25,620 bases of DNA, taken from contig DATISY010000098.1 of the NCBI GenBank assembly GCA_035468285.1, forward strand, positions 1 through 25,620. Reading direction: 5' to 3'. The position numbers were made by a program, and so were the translations under genes. A model generated the notes under the pieces. The model was given only the letters and a program-made list of their open reading frames with translations, made no database searches and had not been told where the DNA came from. Below, one piece after another: positions 1-7,950 of the stretch. The stretch's first letter is position 1. Each line of letters begins with the position of its first letter. The stretch comes from PALSA-555 sp035468285. Its GTDB lineage: Bacteria; Actinomycetota; Acidimicrobiia; IMCC26256; PALSA-555.

Positions 1-29
1 CTTCGACACCCTCGTCGACGTCGCGGTCG

Positions 30-1175
30 TCACCCAGCACTGGACCGCGGCGCCGTCTCGTCACCGGCGCCGGTCGGCTGCCGCTCGCTTCGCTCGAGCT
101 TCACCCGGGGCGAGGTCGGCCCGAAGACGATGTGGCCTTCGGCGTGGCTGACGGCCAGGCCGTCAGCGATGTGACGCACCGTGCACGTGCTCGCGCAGTG
201 CACGAGGATCGTCCTCGCCGCTCCTTCGGTCGCGACCAGGAGGTCACCCGGCCGGGCACCGGCGCGAGCCAGCTGGGTGCCGGTGAGCCGCAAGATGCTG
301 TCCGTGCCGGGATGGGGATTGCCCGGGGAGCGCCGGTCGGCGAGATACGCCGACTCGCTCTGCACATCGGCCGGGATGACACCGATGCTCTCGATGCCGA
401 CGTCCCCGCCGCTGGGAAGCCCCGACCGGGCCACGACCGCGGTCGCGCCGTCCGGTGCGACGGCCACGAGTCGGCCGCTGTGCTCGTCGGCACCCACCAG
501 GTCACCCGCGAACGCGCCGAACGTCGCTGGCGCGACGACGATGCCGCCTTCCATCGACGGCGCGTGGGCAGTGATCGTCGCGACCCGACCGGCGCAGTCG
601 ATGGCGTCGACGGTGATCCCGCCCGACGAGGAGGCCGTGACGAGGAGACGGTGCCCGAACCGGCCGACCTCGTCGAAGGCGATCCCGTCCAACGCGAGTC
701 CCGCGGGCAGGTCGACGAGCCGGCGGGTCTGTCCTTGCGCGTCGATCTCGATCACCCCGGGGTGGGCCGTGGGTTCGAGGGCGTAGACGCGATCCGGGCT
801 GAACGAGCAGCCGGCGCCGTCGGGTGTCTCGCCGGTCGAGAGGGCGATGTATGGCTCGGGTCCCTTCGCGGTCCGGTAACGGTCGGCGAAGGCAACGGGG
901 CCGCTCCCGGGCGGCAGACGGAGCAGCCTGCCGTCTGCTGCCACGGTCAGCGACCCGTCGCCGCGGGGACCGGTGAGATCGACGACCGCGGGCACATGCC
1001 GGAACCGGGTCCACCGTGTGGTCGCGGTCGACTGTGCCGCCGCCACCGGGGCCAGGGCGGCCGACACGATCGCTGCCGCCGCCGTGCCGACCAGGACGAG
1101 CCGCGTGGCCCGGCGGTGGCGCGCAACCGGAGGGCGGGCAGGTCGCGGCACAGCGCCGCTCGTCGTCGACGTCAT
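30..1175 (-). CDS. Secreted beta-propeller-like protein, function unknown
   Basis: A 381-aa protein. Residues about 22-48 form a signal peptide: an arginine-rich n-region (RHRRATR), a hydrophobic alanine/valine core and an A-x-A-like cleavage region ending near AAAQS. The mature part is rich in short Gly/Asp turns and repeated strand-like segments such as DGRLLRLPPGSGP and GDLVGADEHSGRLVAVAPDG, which resembles SMP-30/NHL-type six-bladed propellers, but I cannot name a family. Four cysteines are visible, two of them in CASTC near the C-terminus, so disulfides outside the membrane are possible. The ATG overlaps the TGA of the upstream glycosyltransferase gene by 4 bp (ATGA at 1172-1175) and no clear Shine-Dalgarno precedes it, so translation is probably coupled. 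The last roughly 25 residues are charged and look disordered. The reading frame is solid; the function is unknown. Confidence 0.8.
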   Translation of the reverse strand: MTSTTSGAVPRPARPPVARHRRATRLVLVGTAAAAIVSAALAPVAAAQSTATTRWTRFRHVPAVVDLTGPRGDGSLTVAADGRLLRLPPGSGPVAFADRYRTAKGPEPYIALSTGETPDGAGCSFSPDRVYALEPTAHPGVIEIDAQGQTRRLVDLPAGLALDGIAFDEVGRFGHRLLVTASSSGGITVDAIDCAGRVATITAHAPSMEGGIVVAPATFGAFAGDLVGADEHSGRLVAVAPDGATAVVARSGLPSGGDVGIESIGVIPADVQSESAYLADRRSPGNPHPGTDSILRLTGTQLARAGARPGDLLVATEGAARTILVHCASTCTVRHIADGLAVSHAEGHIVFGPTSPRVKLERSERQPTGAGDETAPRSSAG

Positions 1176-2455
1176 GTCGCGACGGTCGCCCGCGGCCCAA
1201 GCGCGGGAGCCGGACGCCCAGCACGGGCCAAGCGGACGAAGCAGACCACGACCAGCGCGACCAGCGCGGCGTTGCGGGCCAGCACGACGACCTGGGGGGC
1301 GACGGCGTTGGAGTTGGCGTAGGTGTCGATCTGCGCGAAGTCGATCACGCTCAACGCCACGACGAGGAGGGTGAGCCAGCCGACGAGACGGTCACCGGAC
1401 GCGACGGCGATCGCTGCGAACGGGACGAGCCAGATGGAGAACTGTGGAGACAGCAGCGGCGCGGTTGCGAGGAACACCCCGATGGCAGCCAGCGCCGCGG
1501 GCCCGTCGAACATCTTCATCGGCTCGGCCGCGCGGGCCGCGAGCACCCATGCGGCAATGACGGCGATCGCCAACACGATCGCCGACACCACGATTGCCCA
1601 TTCCCGAACATGCGCGATTCGGAAGGCTCCTTCGTTGTAGTGCACCGCCTCGTTCGACGTCACCCGGATGATCGCACCGACGGTGCTCTCGATCTCCCAA
1701 CCCGTCGCGTTGCGCATCGACACGACCTGGACCGGCCCGTCCGTGCCGACCCACGCCAGCCACGTGACGAGCCCCGCACCCCCGAGGACCATGAACGAGG
1801 CCAGCGCCCGCCAGGACCGGCGGACGACGAGGCCGGGCACGAGGAGCACCGGCCACAGCTTCGAGAACACCGCGACCGCCAGCGCAGCGCCACCCAGCAC
1901 GGGTTGTCGCCGTCGAACGAGGGCCAGGGCAGCGACCGCGAGCGCGACCGACAAGAGGTCGAGCCGAAGGTAGAGGAACGGGTAGCACACGAGCGGGAAC
2001 CCGATGACGAGATACGCCAGCGCCGCCCGGCGACCCCAGCCCCACACGATGACCGCAGCGACGAGGAGGTCCAGCGCGAGCTGGGACCACATCGTGGCGA
2101 CGGTGGCCGCATGCGTGGTGGAGCTGCCGATCACCTCGATCACACCGAGCATCACCGGTGGGTACTCGACCGGGAAATCGCGGTACGGGGTCCCGCGATG
2201 CGACGACGCGATGCTGTGGAACCGGCGGACGTCCCCCGTCAACGGGGCATGCGCACCGTAGGTGCTGTCTTGGCTGAGCGTGATCGGGACGGCGGCGACG
2301 CGCGCTCCGATGAGCAGCACCGCGAGCAGACCACCCAACCGGGCGCTCCCCGCCGCGCCGCGGAGGTGACGTCGCTCGCTGCCGCCCGCACCGGAGGTGG
2401 TCTCCTCGGACGCGGCGTCCACATGACCGCTGGGCGGGACGAGCTTGACCCTCAT
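1172..2455 (-). CDS. Polytopic membrane glycosyltransferase, GT87 (DUF2029) family
   Basis: A 427-aa protein with about 9-11 hydrophobic segments, the size and shape of the actinobacterial GT-C enzymes of family GT87 (polyprenyl-phosphate-mannose-dependent alpha-mannosyltransferases). Visible family signs are an early lumenal loop with FPVEYPP, a FSKLWPVLLVP segment in the middle (family motif K-x-x-P-x-L-x-x-P) and LLSPQFSIWLVP near the C-terminal third. Such enzymes transfer a sugar from a polyprenyl phosphate donor on the outer face of the membrane; the acceptor cannot be deduced. I chose ATG 2455 because GAGGGG sits 8 nt upstream; the GTG at 2464 would lie directly on that ribosome site. 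The gene is translationally coupled to the secreted propeller-like gene downstream, so the two probably act together at the cell envelope. Confidence 0.85.
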   Translation of the reverse strand: MRVKLVPPSGHVDAASEETTSGAGGSERRHLRGAAGSARLGGLLAVLLIGARVAAVPITLSQDSTYGAHAPLTGDVRRFHSIASSHRGTPYRDFPVEYPPVMLGVIEVIGSSTTHAATVATMWSQLALDLLVAAVIVWGWGRRAALAYLVIGFPLVCYPFLYLRLDLLSVALAVAALALVRRRQPVLGGAALAVAVFSKLWPVLLVPGLVVRRSWRALASFMVLGGAGLVTWLAWVGTDGPVQVVSMRNATGWEIESTVGAIIRVTSNEAVHYNEGAFRIAHVREWAIVVSAIVLAIAVIAAWVLAARAAEPMKMFDGPAALAAIGVFLATAPLLSPQFSIWLVPFAAIAVASGDRLVGWLTLLVVALSVIDFAQIDTYANSNAVAPQVVVLARNAALVALVVVCFVRLARAGRPAPALGPRATVAT

Positions 2456-2511
2456 CGCTCGCACCCCTCACGAGAAGACCCGATTTGAATCAATCTACCG
2501 ATCGTCCTGTC

Positions 2512-2531
2512 CTCCGCGGAACCGCGCAGAG
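2512..2531 (-). terminator. Possible weak hairpin terminator after the lysozyme-like gene
   Basis: On the minus strand, CGCGG-TT-CCGCG is extended by CTC/GAG with a two-base bulge, about 30 nt after the stop at 2564. There is no T-run. It could equally be a hairpin in the leader of the glycosyltransferase gene that follows 57 nt later. Confidence 0.3.
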
Positions 2532-2563
2532 GGGCAGATGGCAGGCCCTCCGGTGTCGGTGAG

Positions 2564-3514
2564 CTAAGCACCGATTCGAACTTGGAAGTCGACTGGCGGG
2601 TGCTGTTGCCATTGTTCGGCGTCGGGCGTCCAGATCTGTCCGCCGTAGACAACCGATCGGATCCCGAAGGGCGACGCGTGGCCGACCAGCCAGGTCGCGA
2701 CGGTCCAGCCCCGAGCCGAATCGAGCGCCACCCCGAGTGTCGGGGTTCCCAGCTCCTGGGCCATCGCCTGCTGCAACGCTGCTGAGGGGGGCACGCTCTG
2801 GATCGGTGCCCGGCAGCTCAACCCGGCCGGGACCTCACCGGTGGTCACCCGTGCAACGACCCGTGCTTCGGACTCCCAGCGCGCGTACGCCGACGGCGAC
2901 CCGCTGCGCTGCACCCGCTGCGCCGCGTCCGTGACGGGCAGCGTCTCCCAGCCCGGGACCGTGATCAAGTGCTGGTAGAAGGCCGCTGCGGCATACGACG
3001 GGGTGAGGATCTGGCTCGGTGTGCCCCATCCTTGCGACGGCCGCTGTTGGAAGAGACCCAGCGAGTCACGGTCGCCCTGGGTGAGGTTGCGCAGACCGGA
3101 CTCCTGCAGCGCGGTCGCGACGGCCACCGTCACGGCGTGATCCGGGAGGCCCATCCGCTTCCCGACCGCGGCGATCGTCGTCACGTTGGCCGCCTGCTCG
3201 AGGTCGAAGTAGTACGCGACCGACCCGACCGCGACGCGACACTCCGGCGGTCCCGCCCCAGGGCTCCCTCGGAGGAGCCGCGCGACGCCCAGGGCAGCGA
3301 GGACGAGGATGATCACGCCGCCAACCGCGAGCCAGGGCCGCCATCCCCAACGGCGCCAGGCGAGGCGTCGACGGGGACGGCGCGACCGCGCGGCTGGTGA
3401 GCGGCGAGCCGTGGTGGGCGACGGATCGACGCGCCGCGTCGAGGTCCGGCGCGAGGGCGGTGTGACACCGGGTGCCATTGACCACGAACGGGGGGTCGGT
3501 GACTCACCGGTCAT
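2564..3514 (-). CDS. Membrane-anchored lysozyme-like (transglycosylase-like) protein
   Basis: A 316-aa protein. Residues 1-58 are a basic, Ser/Thr/Pro/Arg-rich cytoplasmic part, and residues about 59-82 form one membrane segment (WLAVGGVIILVLAALG). The outside part starts with an ECRVAVGSVAYYFDLEQ segment and continues as an all-helical lysozyme-like domain: ATALQESGLRN with a presumed catalytic Glu138, then DSLGLFQQRPSQGWGT (150-165) and SYAAAAFYQHL. This pattern recurs in actinobacterial secreted proteins that are often left as hypothetical; a peptidoglycan-cleaving role is inferred from the fold, not proven. I chose ATG 3514 because GGAG lies 7 nt upstream; a longer frame to 3646 is open but has non-coding-like composition. 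It is divergent from the membrane-protein gene at 3882. Confidence 0.8.
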   Translation of the reverse strand: MTGESPTPRSWSMAPGVTPPSRRTSTRRVDPSPTTARRSPAARSRRPRRRLAWRRWGWRPWLAVGGVIILVLAALGVARLLRGSPGAGPPECRVAVGSVAYYFDLEQAANVTTIAAVGKRMGLPDHAVTVAVATALQESGLRNLTQGDRDSLGLFQQRPSQGWGTPSQILTPSYAAAAFYQHLITVPGWETLPVTDAAQRVQRSGSPSAYARWESEARVVARVTTGEVPAGLSCRAPIQSVPPSAALQQAMAQELGTPTLGVALDSARGWTVATWLVGHASPFGIRSVVYGGQIWTPDAEQWQQHPPVDFQVRIGA

Positions 3515-3855
3515 GGTTGTGCTCCGGACCTCGCTGCCGGCCCGTCGCCGTGATCGCCCTTCGGGCGGTTGATCGCAACTCCTGCATGCGGCGTGCTCCG
3601 ATGGGCGGGGTTCGCGAGAACGGGCGGGGTGGACGGGCGCGGCCACCAGCGCTGTCGGCCCGAGCGCCTCGGGTCCTCAGTCTGGCCGGGCCCGCGCCCG
3701 GATTGATCGCGACGGCCCGAGGACCCAACGTTGGCAGGCCGGCTCGCTGTCGGTGCATCGATGTCGAAGCGCGAGGCTCTCCGGCGCGCGGCGTTGGTCG
3801 TCATAATGGACGCTCGGGGTACGCCCCGCGTTCGTCTCCCAAAGGCAGGAATCCG
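3515..3855. other. Divergent intergenic region, 341 bp
   Basis: This separates the lysozyme-like gene (minus) from the leader ORF and membrane-protein gene (plus) and must carry at least two promoters. I see no convincing protein: the open frames across it are arginine/proline-rich and unlike their neighbours. It holds the nested inverted repeat at 3671-3726, a CATAAT hexamer at 3802-3807 that could be a -10 for the plus-strand gene but lacks a recognisable -35, and a small hairpin CGGGG-TACG-CCCCG at 3815-3828. Confidence 0.6.
3671..3726. repeat. Nested inverted repeat in the divergent intergenic region
   Basis: Outer arms are GGGTCCTC (3671-3678) and GAGGACCC (3719-3726), a perfect 8-bp match. 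Inside lies a second perfect hairpin, CCGGGC (3686-3691), loop CCGC, GCCCGG (3696-3701). It could be a regulatory site or a structured leader of either divergent gene. In DNA this GC-rich, chance inverted repeats are common, so the claim is limited to the structure. Confidence 0.45.
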
Positions 3856-3885
3856 ATGGCCACCCGCCGACGAGGCCGGTCGTGA
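3856..3885 (+). CDS. Possible 9-codon leader ORF overlapping the next start
   Basis: ATG at 3856 is preceded by AGGCAGGA at a good distance and opens a 9-codon frame, MATRRRGRS, whose TGA (3883-3885) overlaps the GTG start at 3882 as GTGA. The same 4-bp overlap couples real genes elsewhere in this window. The downstream gene has no ribosome site of its own before the GTG, so ribosomes finishing this leader may start it. The alternative is that it is a chance frame and the membrane protein starts further inside. Confidence 0.35.
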   Translation: MATRRRGRS

Positions 3886-4697
3886 CCAGTCGACGGCGTC
3901 CGACGCGACTGCCAGGGTCTGTGCCCGACGAGCGCGCGACCGCCGCCGAGGAGACGACGAGTCACATCCAGTCAGAATCGTGGGTGCAGCGCCTGCTGGA
4001 CCCGAGCCGCACGGTGGTGCGGAGCGCGCGCGGGGGGCTCGGTCCGGCGTGGCGGCGCGCGACGCGCGGTGAGCCTCGCCTCCCCGTCAGCATCGCGATT
4101 CTCGTCGCGATCGGCCTCGAGGCGGCCCTCCCGAGCCGCGTGGCGAACCAGCCTTCCTGGCTCGTGCCGGGTCTCGCTGCGCTGCTCCTCCTCGGGATCA
4201 TCTTGGCCAACCCGCGGCGCATCAACCGTCGATCCCCGGCGCTCCGGGCGACGACGCTGCTCCTCGTGACGTTCATGAGCGCGGGCAACATCGCGTCTGC
4301 GGCCCGGCTGGTCGTGGACCTGGTGCGAGGCCAAGGGCTGCGCGACCCGACGGAGCTTCTCCTCACGGGCTTGGCCATCTGGCTCACGAACGTGATCGTG
4401 TTCGCGCTGTGGTACTGGGAGTTCGACCGCGGGGGACCGGTCGCTCGCGCGCTCGCCCCCCGCCCGTACCCCGATTTCCTGTTCCCGCAGATGACGGCGC
4501 CCGAGCTGGCGCCCGAGCACTGGGAGCCCGGCTTCGTCGACTACCTCTACATGTCGTTCACCAACGCGACTGCGTTCAGCCCCACCGACGTCATGCCCCT
4601 GTCACGGTGGGCGAAGCTGACGATGTTGGTCCAGTCGGCCATCTCGTTGATCACCGTGGCATTGGTCATCGCCCGAGCCGTCAACATCCTGAAGTAG
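3882..4697 (+). CDS. Multi-pass membrane protein, possibly DUF1345/ion-channel-like
   Basis: A 271-aa protein. A charged N-terminal stretch of about 65 residues precedes five or so hydrophobic segments: around 67-85, 91-110, 124-145, 165-185 and 240-268. Between the last two is a conserved-looking re-entrant stretch, YWEFDRGGP, PDFLFPQM, then DYLYMSFTNATAFSPTDVMPL. The SFTNATAFSPTD part resembles a pore-loop motif, followed by a final helix SAISLITVALVIARAVNIL, which recalls two-helix ion channels and DUF1345 proteins. I infer a channel-like or transport-associated membrane protein and cannot assign an ion. Start: GTG 3882 overlaps the leader stop; GTG 3921 is an alternative. Confidence 0.75.
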   Translation: MTSRRRPTRLPGSVPDERATAAEETTSHIQSESWVQRLLDPSRTVVRSARGGLGPAWRRATRGEPRLPVSIAILVAIGLEAALPSRVANQPSWLVPGLAALLLLGIILANPRRINRRSPALRATTLLLVTFMSAGNIASAARLVVDLVRGQGLRDPTELLLTGLAIWLTNVIVFALWYWEFDRGGPVARALAPRPYPDFLFPQMTAPELAPEHWEPGFVDYLYMSFTNATAFSPTDVMPLSRWAKLTMLVQSAISLITVALVIARAVNILK

Positions 4698-4766
4698 CGC
4701 GGGTCCTCCCTTACGGGACGTTTGGGACATCTCGGTCTCGCTCGGACAGGCTTCCCCTCACGAAGC

Positions 4767-4793
4767 CCGGGCCCATACCGACCGTGGGCCCGG
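4767..4793 (+). terminator. GC-rich hairpin, probable terminator
   Basis: Perfect 9-bp arms CCGGGCCCA (4767-4775) and TGGGCCCGG (4785-4793) with a 9-nt loop, 70 nt after the stop of the channel-like gene and before the next gene at 4900. There is no T-run, as is common in actinobacteria. Confidence 0.5.
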
Positions 4794-4899
4794 TATCCGT
4801 GCTGATGGCCGAACCGCGCGTGGCGGCCGGGAACGCGCGACGCTGGCGGATGCGACGACGAACCCGGCTCGCCGTTGCCATGAGGACGAGGAGAGCGCG

Positions 4900-5514
4900 A
4901 TGACGACCACTGAGGCGTTCACCCAGCGGGTGGAGGTCACGCGGCCGCCGGCGGCGCGGTACTGGAGCCCCGCGCAGCTCATCGCGCCCGCAGTCGGGTT
5001 CGTGTTCGTGGCGTGGGGCCTGATCAACATCGGACACAGTGGCTTTCACCCCGAGCGGGTCTTCCAGCCCCACGACGCCCTCGCGGGGCTGCACTACACG
5101 CCGTTCTTGGCGTCTCTCGAGGTTGGCTTCGGCCTCGCAATGCTCATTGGAGGAGCGCTGCTGCGCGCCGCCCGTACCCGGGTCAGGACGCTGAACGGCC
5201 TGGCCGTCGGCCTGGGGATGGTGATCGTCACCTTGGCCGGGGGCGCGGCACTGGGTCTCGGAATCGTGATCCTCGTCGACGCATGGCCCACCCAGGTCCA
5301 CCACTGGCTGAACGCAGACCATCGTGATGCCGTCCTCTTCCTCGGCGCCGGTGTGGCCTCGCTGTGCGCGGCGATCGCCTCGCCGTTCGTGCTCGCACCC
5401 GCCGAAGGTCGCGGCCTGCTCCAGCCCGAGCAGACGGCACCACCCGAACCCGAACCGGCGCCCGAGTCGCCCGAGCCCGAGCCGGAGCTCGTCGCCGCAC
5501 ACGACGCGGGCTGA
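4900..5514 (+). CDS. Four-helix membrane protein with acidic proline-rich tail, unknown function
   Basis: A 204-aa protein with four predicted membrane helices, at about 27-47 (LIAPAVGFVFVAWGLINIG), 68-88, 98-124 (a long glycine-rich segment) and 143-163, then a cytoplasmic-type tail of about 40 residues dominated by Pro-Glu repeats (PPEPEPAPESPEPEPE). ATG 4900 has GAGGAG 6 nt upstream. I do not recognise the family. The first loop contains His-Ser-Gly-Phe-His-Pro and several further histidines, too few to claim metal binding. It stands alone between two hairpins, so it is probably its own transcription unit. Confidence 0.75.
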   Translation: MTTTEAFTQRVEVTRPPAARYWSPAQLIAPAVGFVFVAWGLINIGHSGFHPERVFQPHDALAGLHYTPFLASLEVGFGLAMLIGGALLRAARTRVRTLNGLAVGLGMVIVTLAGGAALGLGIVILVDAWPTQVHHWLNADHRDAVLFLGAGVASLCAAIASPFVLAPAEGRGLLQPEQTAPPEPEPAPESPEPEPELVAAHDAG

Positions 5515-5536
5515 AACGGGCAGTTCCCCGGGGTCG

Positions 5537-5556
5537 GACCGCCGCGTGGTGCGGTC
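5537..5556 (+). terminator. Candidate hairpin terminator
   Basis: Arms GACCGC (5537-5542) and GCGGTC (5551-5556) with an 8-nt loop, 22 nt after the stop of the four-helix membrane protein gene. There is no T-run. Confidence 0.4.
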
Positions 5557-5627
5557 AATCGCCGCCGCGGAGCTGACCCCGCGCGACAGGTGACCGAGGC
5601 CGGAACCACGCGCGACGCGGGGTAAGA

Positions 5628-7256
5628 ATGCCGACGATGGAGTTCGCCGTCGGACCGCCGCAGGTCTCCGACGTGGTCCATGCTCGCCGATGGTGGACGC
5701 TCGGGACGCTCTGCGTCGCGCTCATCGTGATCGGCGTCGACAACACGATCCTCAACGTGGCGCTCCCGTCGATCGTGCGCGACCTGAACGCGACCGGTTC
5801 CCAGCTCCAGCTGATGGTCGACGCCTACACGATCGTCTTCGCCTGCCTGCTCCTGACGGCGGGCTCCCTCGGCGATCGGTACGGCCGCCGACACGCCCTC
5901 ATGTTCGGGCTCACTTGGTTCGGGCTGGCCTCTGCGTTCGCGTCGACCGTCAGCTCGCCCACCGAGCTGATCGTGGCTCGAGGTCTGATGGGCATCGGGG
6001 GGGCCTTCATCTTCCCGACCACCCTGTCGATCCTGACGAACACGTTCCGGGATCCCGGCGAGCGGGCGATGGCCATCGGCGTCTGGGCCGGCGTGTCGGG
6101 AATTGGCATCGCGCTCGGTCCGCTGGCTGGGGGTTTCCTCGTCGAGCAGTTCGGCTGGGGATCGGTGTTTCTGGTCAACGTCCCGATCTGCTCCGCCGCG
6201 CTGCTGCTTTCGTGGCATTTCGTGCCGAACACCAGCGATCGCGCCGAGAGCCCGCTCGACCCGATCGGTGCCCTCTTCTCGATCGTGGGTTTCCTGTTCC
6301 TCCTGTACGGCATCATCGAGGGCCCGGACAAGGGATGGTCCTCCCCAGTCGTTGCGGCGTCGCTCGGTGTCGGAATCGTGTTCATCACGCTGTTCGCGCT
6401 CTGGGAATGGCGGAACCCCGCTCCCATGCTCGACGTGCGGTTCTTCAAGAACGCGCGCTTCTCGGCCGCGTCCGCGACGATCACCTTGACGTTCTTCGGC
6501 TTCTACGCCTCGACCTTCCTGCTCACCCAGTACTTCCAGTTCATCCTCGGCTACAGCCCACTCAAAGCCGGGGTACTCATCGTCCCGACCGCCGTGGGAC
6601 TGATGATCGGTTCACCGTTGGCGCCGAGGTTGGTGGGCCAATGGGGCACGAAACGGGTCGTGATCCTCGGCTTGTCGCTCGTCGCGACGGGCATGGCCTG
6701 CTACGCGTCGAACACGATCATGTCTGACTTCTGGCTCGGTCTGCTGGTCCGCTTGGTCACCGGCCTTGGCTTCGGGATCACGAGCGCGCCCGTCACCGAG
6801 TCGATCATGGGATCGCTTCCACCCAGCCGCGCCGGGGTCGGGTCCGCGGTCAACGACACGACCCGTCAGACCGGCGGCGCGCTCGGCGTCGCCGTCATCG
6901 GCAGCATCTTCGCGGCCCGGTATCACGCCGTGATCGGCAAGCTGTTGTTCGTGCCTGCCACCGTGCGCGCCGTCGCGCACGAGTCGATCGGGACGTCGCT
7001 CCAAGTCGCCGCTCGGCTCGGGCCAACGACAGGCGGGCATCTCGTGAGCGTTGCGAAGCACGCGTACCTGTCGTCGATGCGTGTGACGTACGCGGTTGGT
7101 GTGACAGTCATCATCGTGGCGATGATCGTGGCGTACCGCTACCTGCCGGCTCGAGCACTTCCTGCGGTCGGTGACGCACCGGCAAGCGTCGGAACGCTTC
7201 GCGACGGCGGGCTGGCTGGGCGGGCGCCCGTCGCGGTCACGGGGCCGGTCGAGTGA
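5628..7256 (+). CDS. MFS multidrug-efflux-type transporter, DHA2 (14-TM) family
   Basis: A 542-aa protein with the 14-helix layout of the EmrB/QacA-type drug:proton antiporters. Family motifs are GVDNTILNVALPSI in helix 1 (36-49, with the characteristic Asp38), motif A GSLGDRYGRR at 79-88 between helices 2 and 3, and motif C GVSGIGIALGPLAGG in helix 5. A long central loop after helix 6 and helices 13-14 at the end fit DHA2 rather than the 12-TM group. It presumably exports a lipophilic compound in exchange for protons; the substrate is unknown. The start is ATG 5628 or ATG 5637; GGGG upstream suits either and neither is compelling. The downstream kinase-like gene begins 20 nt after the stop, so the two are likely co-transcribed. 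No TetR or MarR regulator is adjacent. Confidence 0.93.
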   Translation: MPTMEFAVGPPQVSDVVHARRWWTLGTLCVALIVIGVDNTILNVALPSIVRDLNATGSQLQLMVDAYTIVFACLLLTAGSLGDRYGRRHALMFGLTWFGLASAFASTVSSPTELIVARGLMGIGGAFIFPTTLSILTNTFRDPGERAMAIGVWAGVSGIGIALGPLAGGFLVEQFGWGSVFLVNVPICSAALLLSWHFVPNTSDRAESPLDPIGALFSIVGFLFLLYGIIEGPDKGWSSPVVAASLGVGIVFITLFALWEWRNPAPMLDVRFFKNARFSAASATITLTFFGFYASTFLLTQYFQFILGYSPLKAGVLIVPTAVGLMIGSPLAPRLVGQWGTKRVVILGLSLVATGMACYASNTIMSDFWLGLLVRLVTGLGFGITSAPVTESIMGSLPPSRAGVGSAVNDTTRQTGGALGVAVIGSIFAARYHAVIGKLLFVPATVRAVAHESIGTSLQVAARLGPTTGGHLVSVAKHAYLSSMRVTYAVGVTVIIVAMIVAYRYLPARALPAVGDAPASVGTLRDGGLAGRAPVAVTGPVE

Positions 7257-7276
7257 TGTCAACGACGGGAGAGGCG

Positions 7277-7912
7277 ATGTCGGTGCGGGTCGTCACGATC
7301 TCGGCTACGTACGGCGCCGGGGGAAGCGTCATCGGCCCGCGACTGGCCGAACGCCTGGGGTTGCCGTTCGCCGACCGGCTGATCCCGGCCCGCGACGCGC
7401 CCGCCGCGGCCGTCGGCTCGGAGCAGGTCAGCGAGGCTGAGCGCGTCCAGGTCTCCCGGACGCGGTTCTTGACCCGACTGGCCCAGCTCACCGGCGGTCT
7501 CGGGCTTCCCGTGCCGCACCCCGACGACCTGACCGATCCGATCCGACAGCGCGTCGAGGAGAGCATCCACGATCTCGCCGAGTCGGGTGGCGCGGTGATC
7601 TTGGGACGAGCGGGCGCGGTGGTCCTGGCGAAGGAACCGCGGGCCTTTCACATCCGTCTCGACGGCCCCGAGGATCGGCGGGTGACGCGAGCGATGGGCA
7701 TCGAAGGCATCGACGGACCGACCGCGCGGGCGCGGCTGCAGGAGACGGATCGGGCCCGCGCCCGGTACGTCGCCCGCCTGTACGGCCACGATCCCACTGA
7801 TCCCGGCCTGTATCACCTCGTGGTGGACTCGACCGTTCTGCCGACCGACGACAGCGTCGAGATGCTGGCCGCCGCGGCGACAGCCTTTTGGCAGCAAGGC
7901 ACGAAGGGTTGA
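7277..7912 (+). CDS. Cytidylate-kinase-like family protein
   Basis: A 211-aa protein of the cytidylate-kinase-like P-loop family (the AAK6 / Cytidylate_kin2 type). The N-terminus VVTISATYGAGGSVIG takes the place of the nucleotide loop. As in this family generally, it is Gly-rich but lacks the Lys-Ser of a classical Walker A. Further family-like parts are GGAVILGRAGAVVLA (a mid-protein strand-turn), FHIRLDGPEDRRVTRAM and, near the end, YHLVVDSTVLPTDDSVEML. The true substrate of such proteins is usually unknown; nucleotide monophosphate phosphorylation is only one option. I chose ATG 7277 because GGGAG lies 5 nt upstream; GTG 7253 and ATG 7256, which overlap the transporter stop, have no such site. 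It is probably translated from the same mRNA as the MFS transporter. Confidence 0.85.
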   Translation: MSVRVVTISATYGAGGSVIGPRLAERLGLPFADRLIPARDAPAAAVGSEQVSEAERVQVSRTRFLTRLAQLTGGLGLPVPHPDDLTDPIRQRVEESIHDLAESGGAVILGRAGAVVLAKEPRAFHIRLDGPEDRRVTRAMGIEGIDGPTARARLQETDRARARYVARLYGHDPTDPGLYHLVVDSTVLPTDDSVEMLAAAATAFWQQGTKG

Positions 7913-7925
7913 TCCCGGTAATTGG

Positions 7926-7950
7926 GCACCCATCTGGGTAGCGTTTTGTT
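7926..7950 (+). terminator. Likely intrinsic terminator with T-rich tail
   Basis: The hairpin GCACCC-ATCT-GGGTAGC pairs with one bulged A and is followed by GTTTTGTT. It lies 14 nt after the stop of the kinase-like gene and ahead of the HU gene. It is the only hairpin in the window with a real T-run. Confidence 0.5.

Noticed and set aside
84..101. GCTCG/CGAGC hairpin near the start of the window
   Set aside because: It lies inside the coding region of the secreted protein and is short; no function can be supported.
1..151. Plus-strand frame from the window edge reading FDTLVDVAVVTQHW and ending at TGA 149-151, as the end of a convergent gene
   Set aside because: It would overlap the secreted-protein gene by 120 bp, and after the first 15 or so codons it turns into an arginine-rich shadow sequence. 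The window edge prevents a decision.
132..1322. 396-codon plus-strand frame opposite the secreted protein and glycosyltransferase
   Set aside because: Its composition is Arg/Asp/Gly-rich without domains, a typical antisense shadow in GC-rich DNA. The minus-strand reading has a signal peptide and membrane helices.
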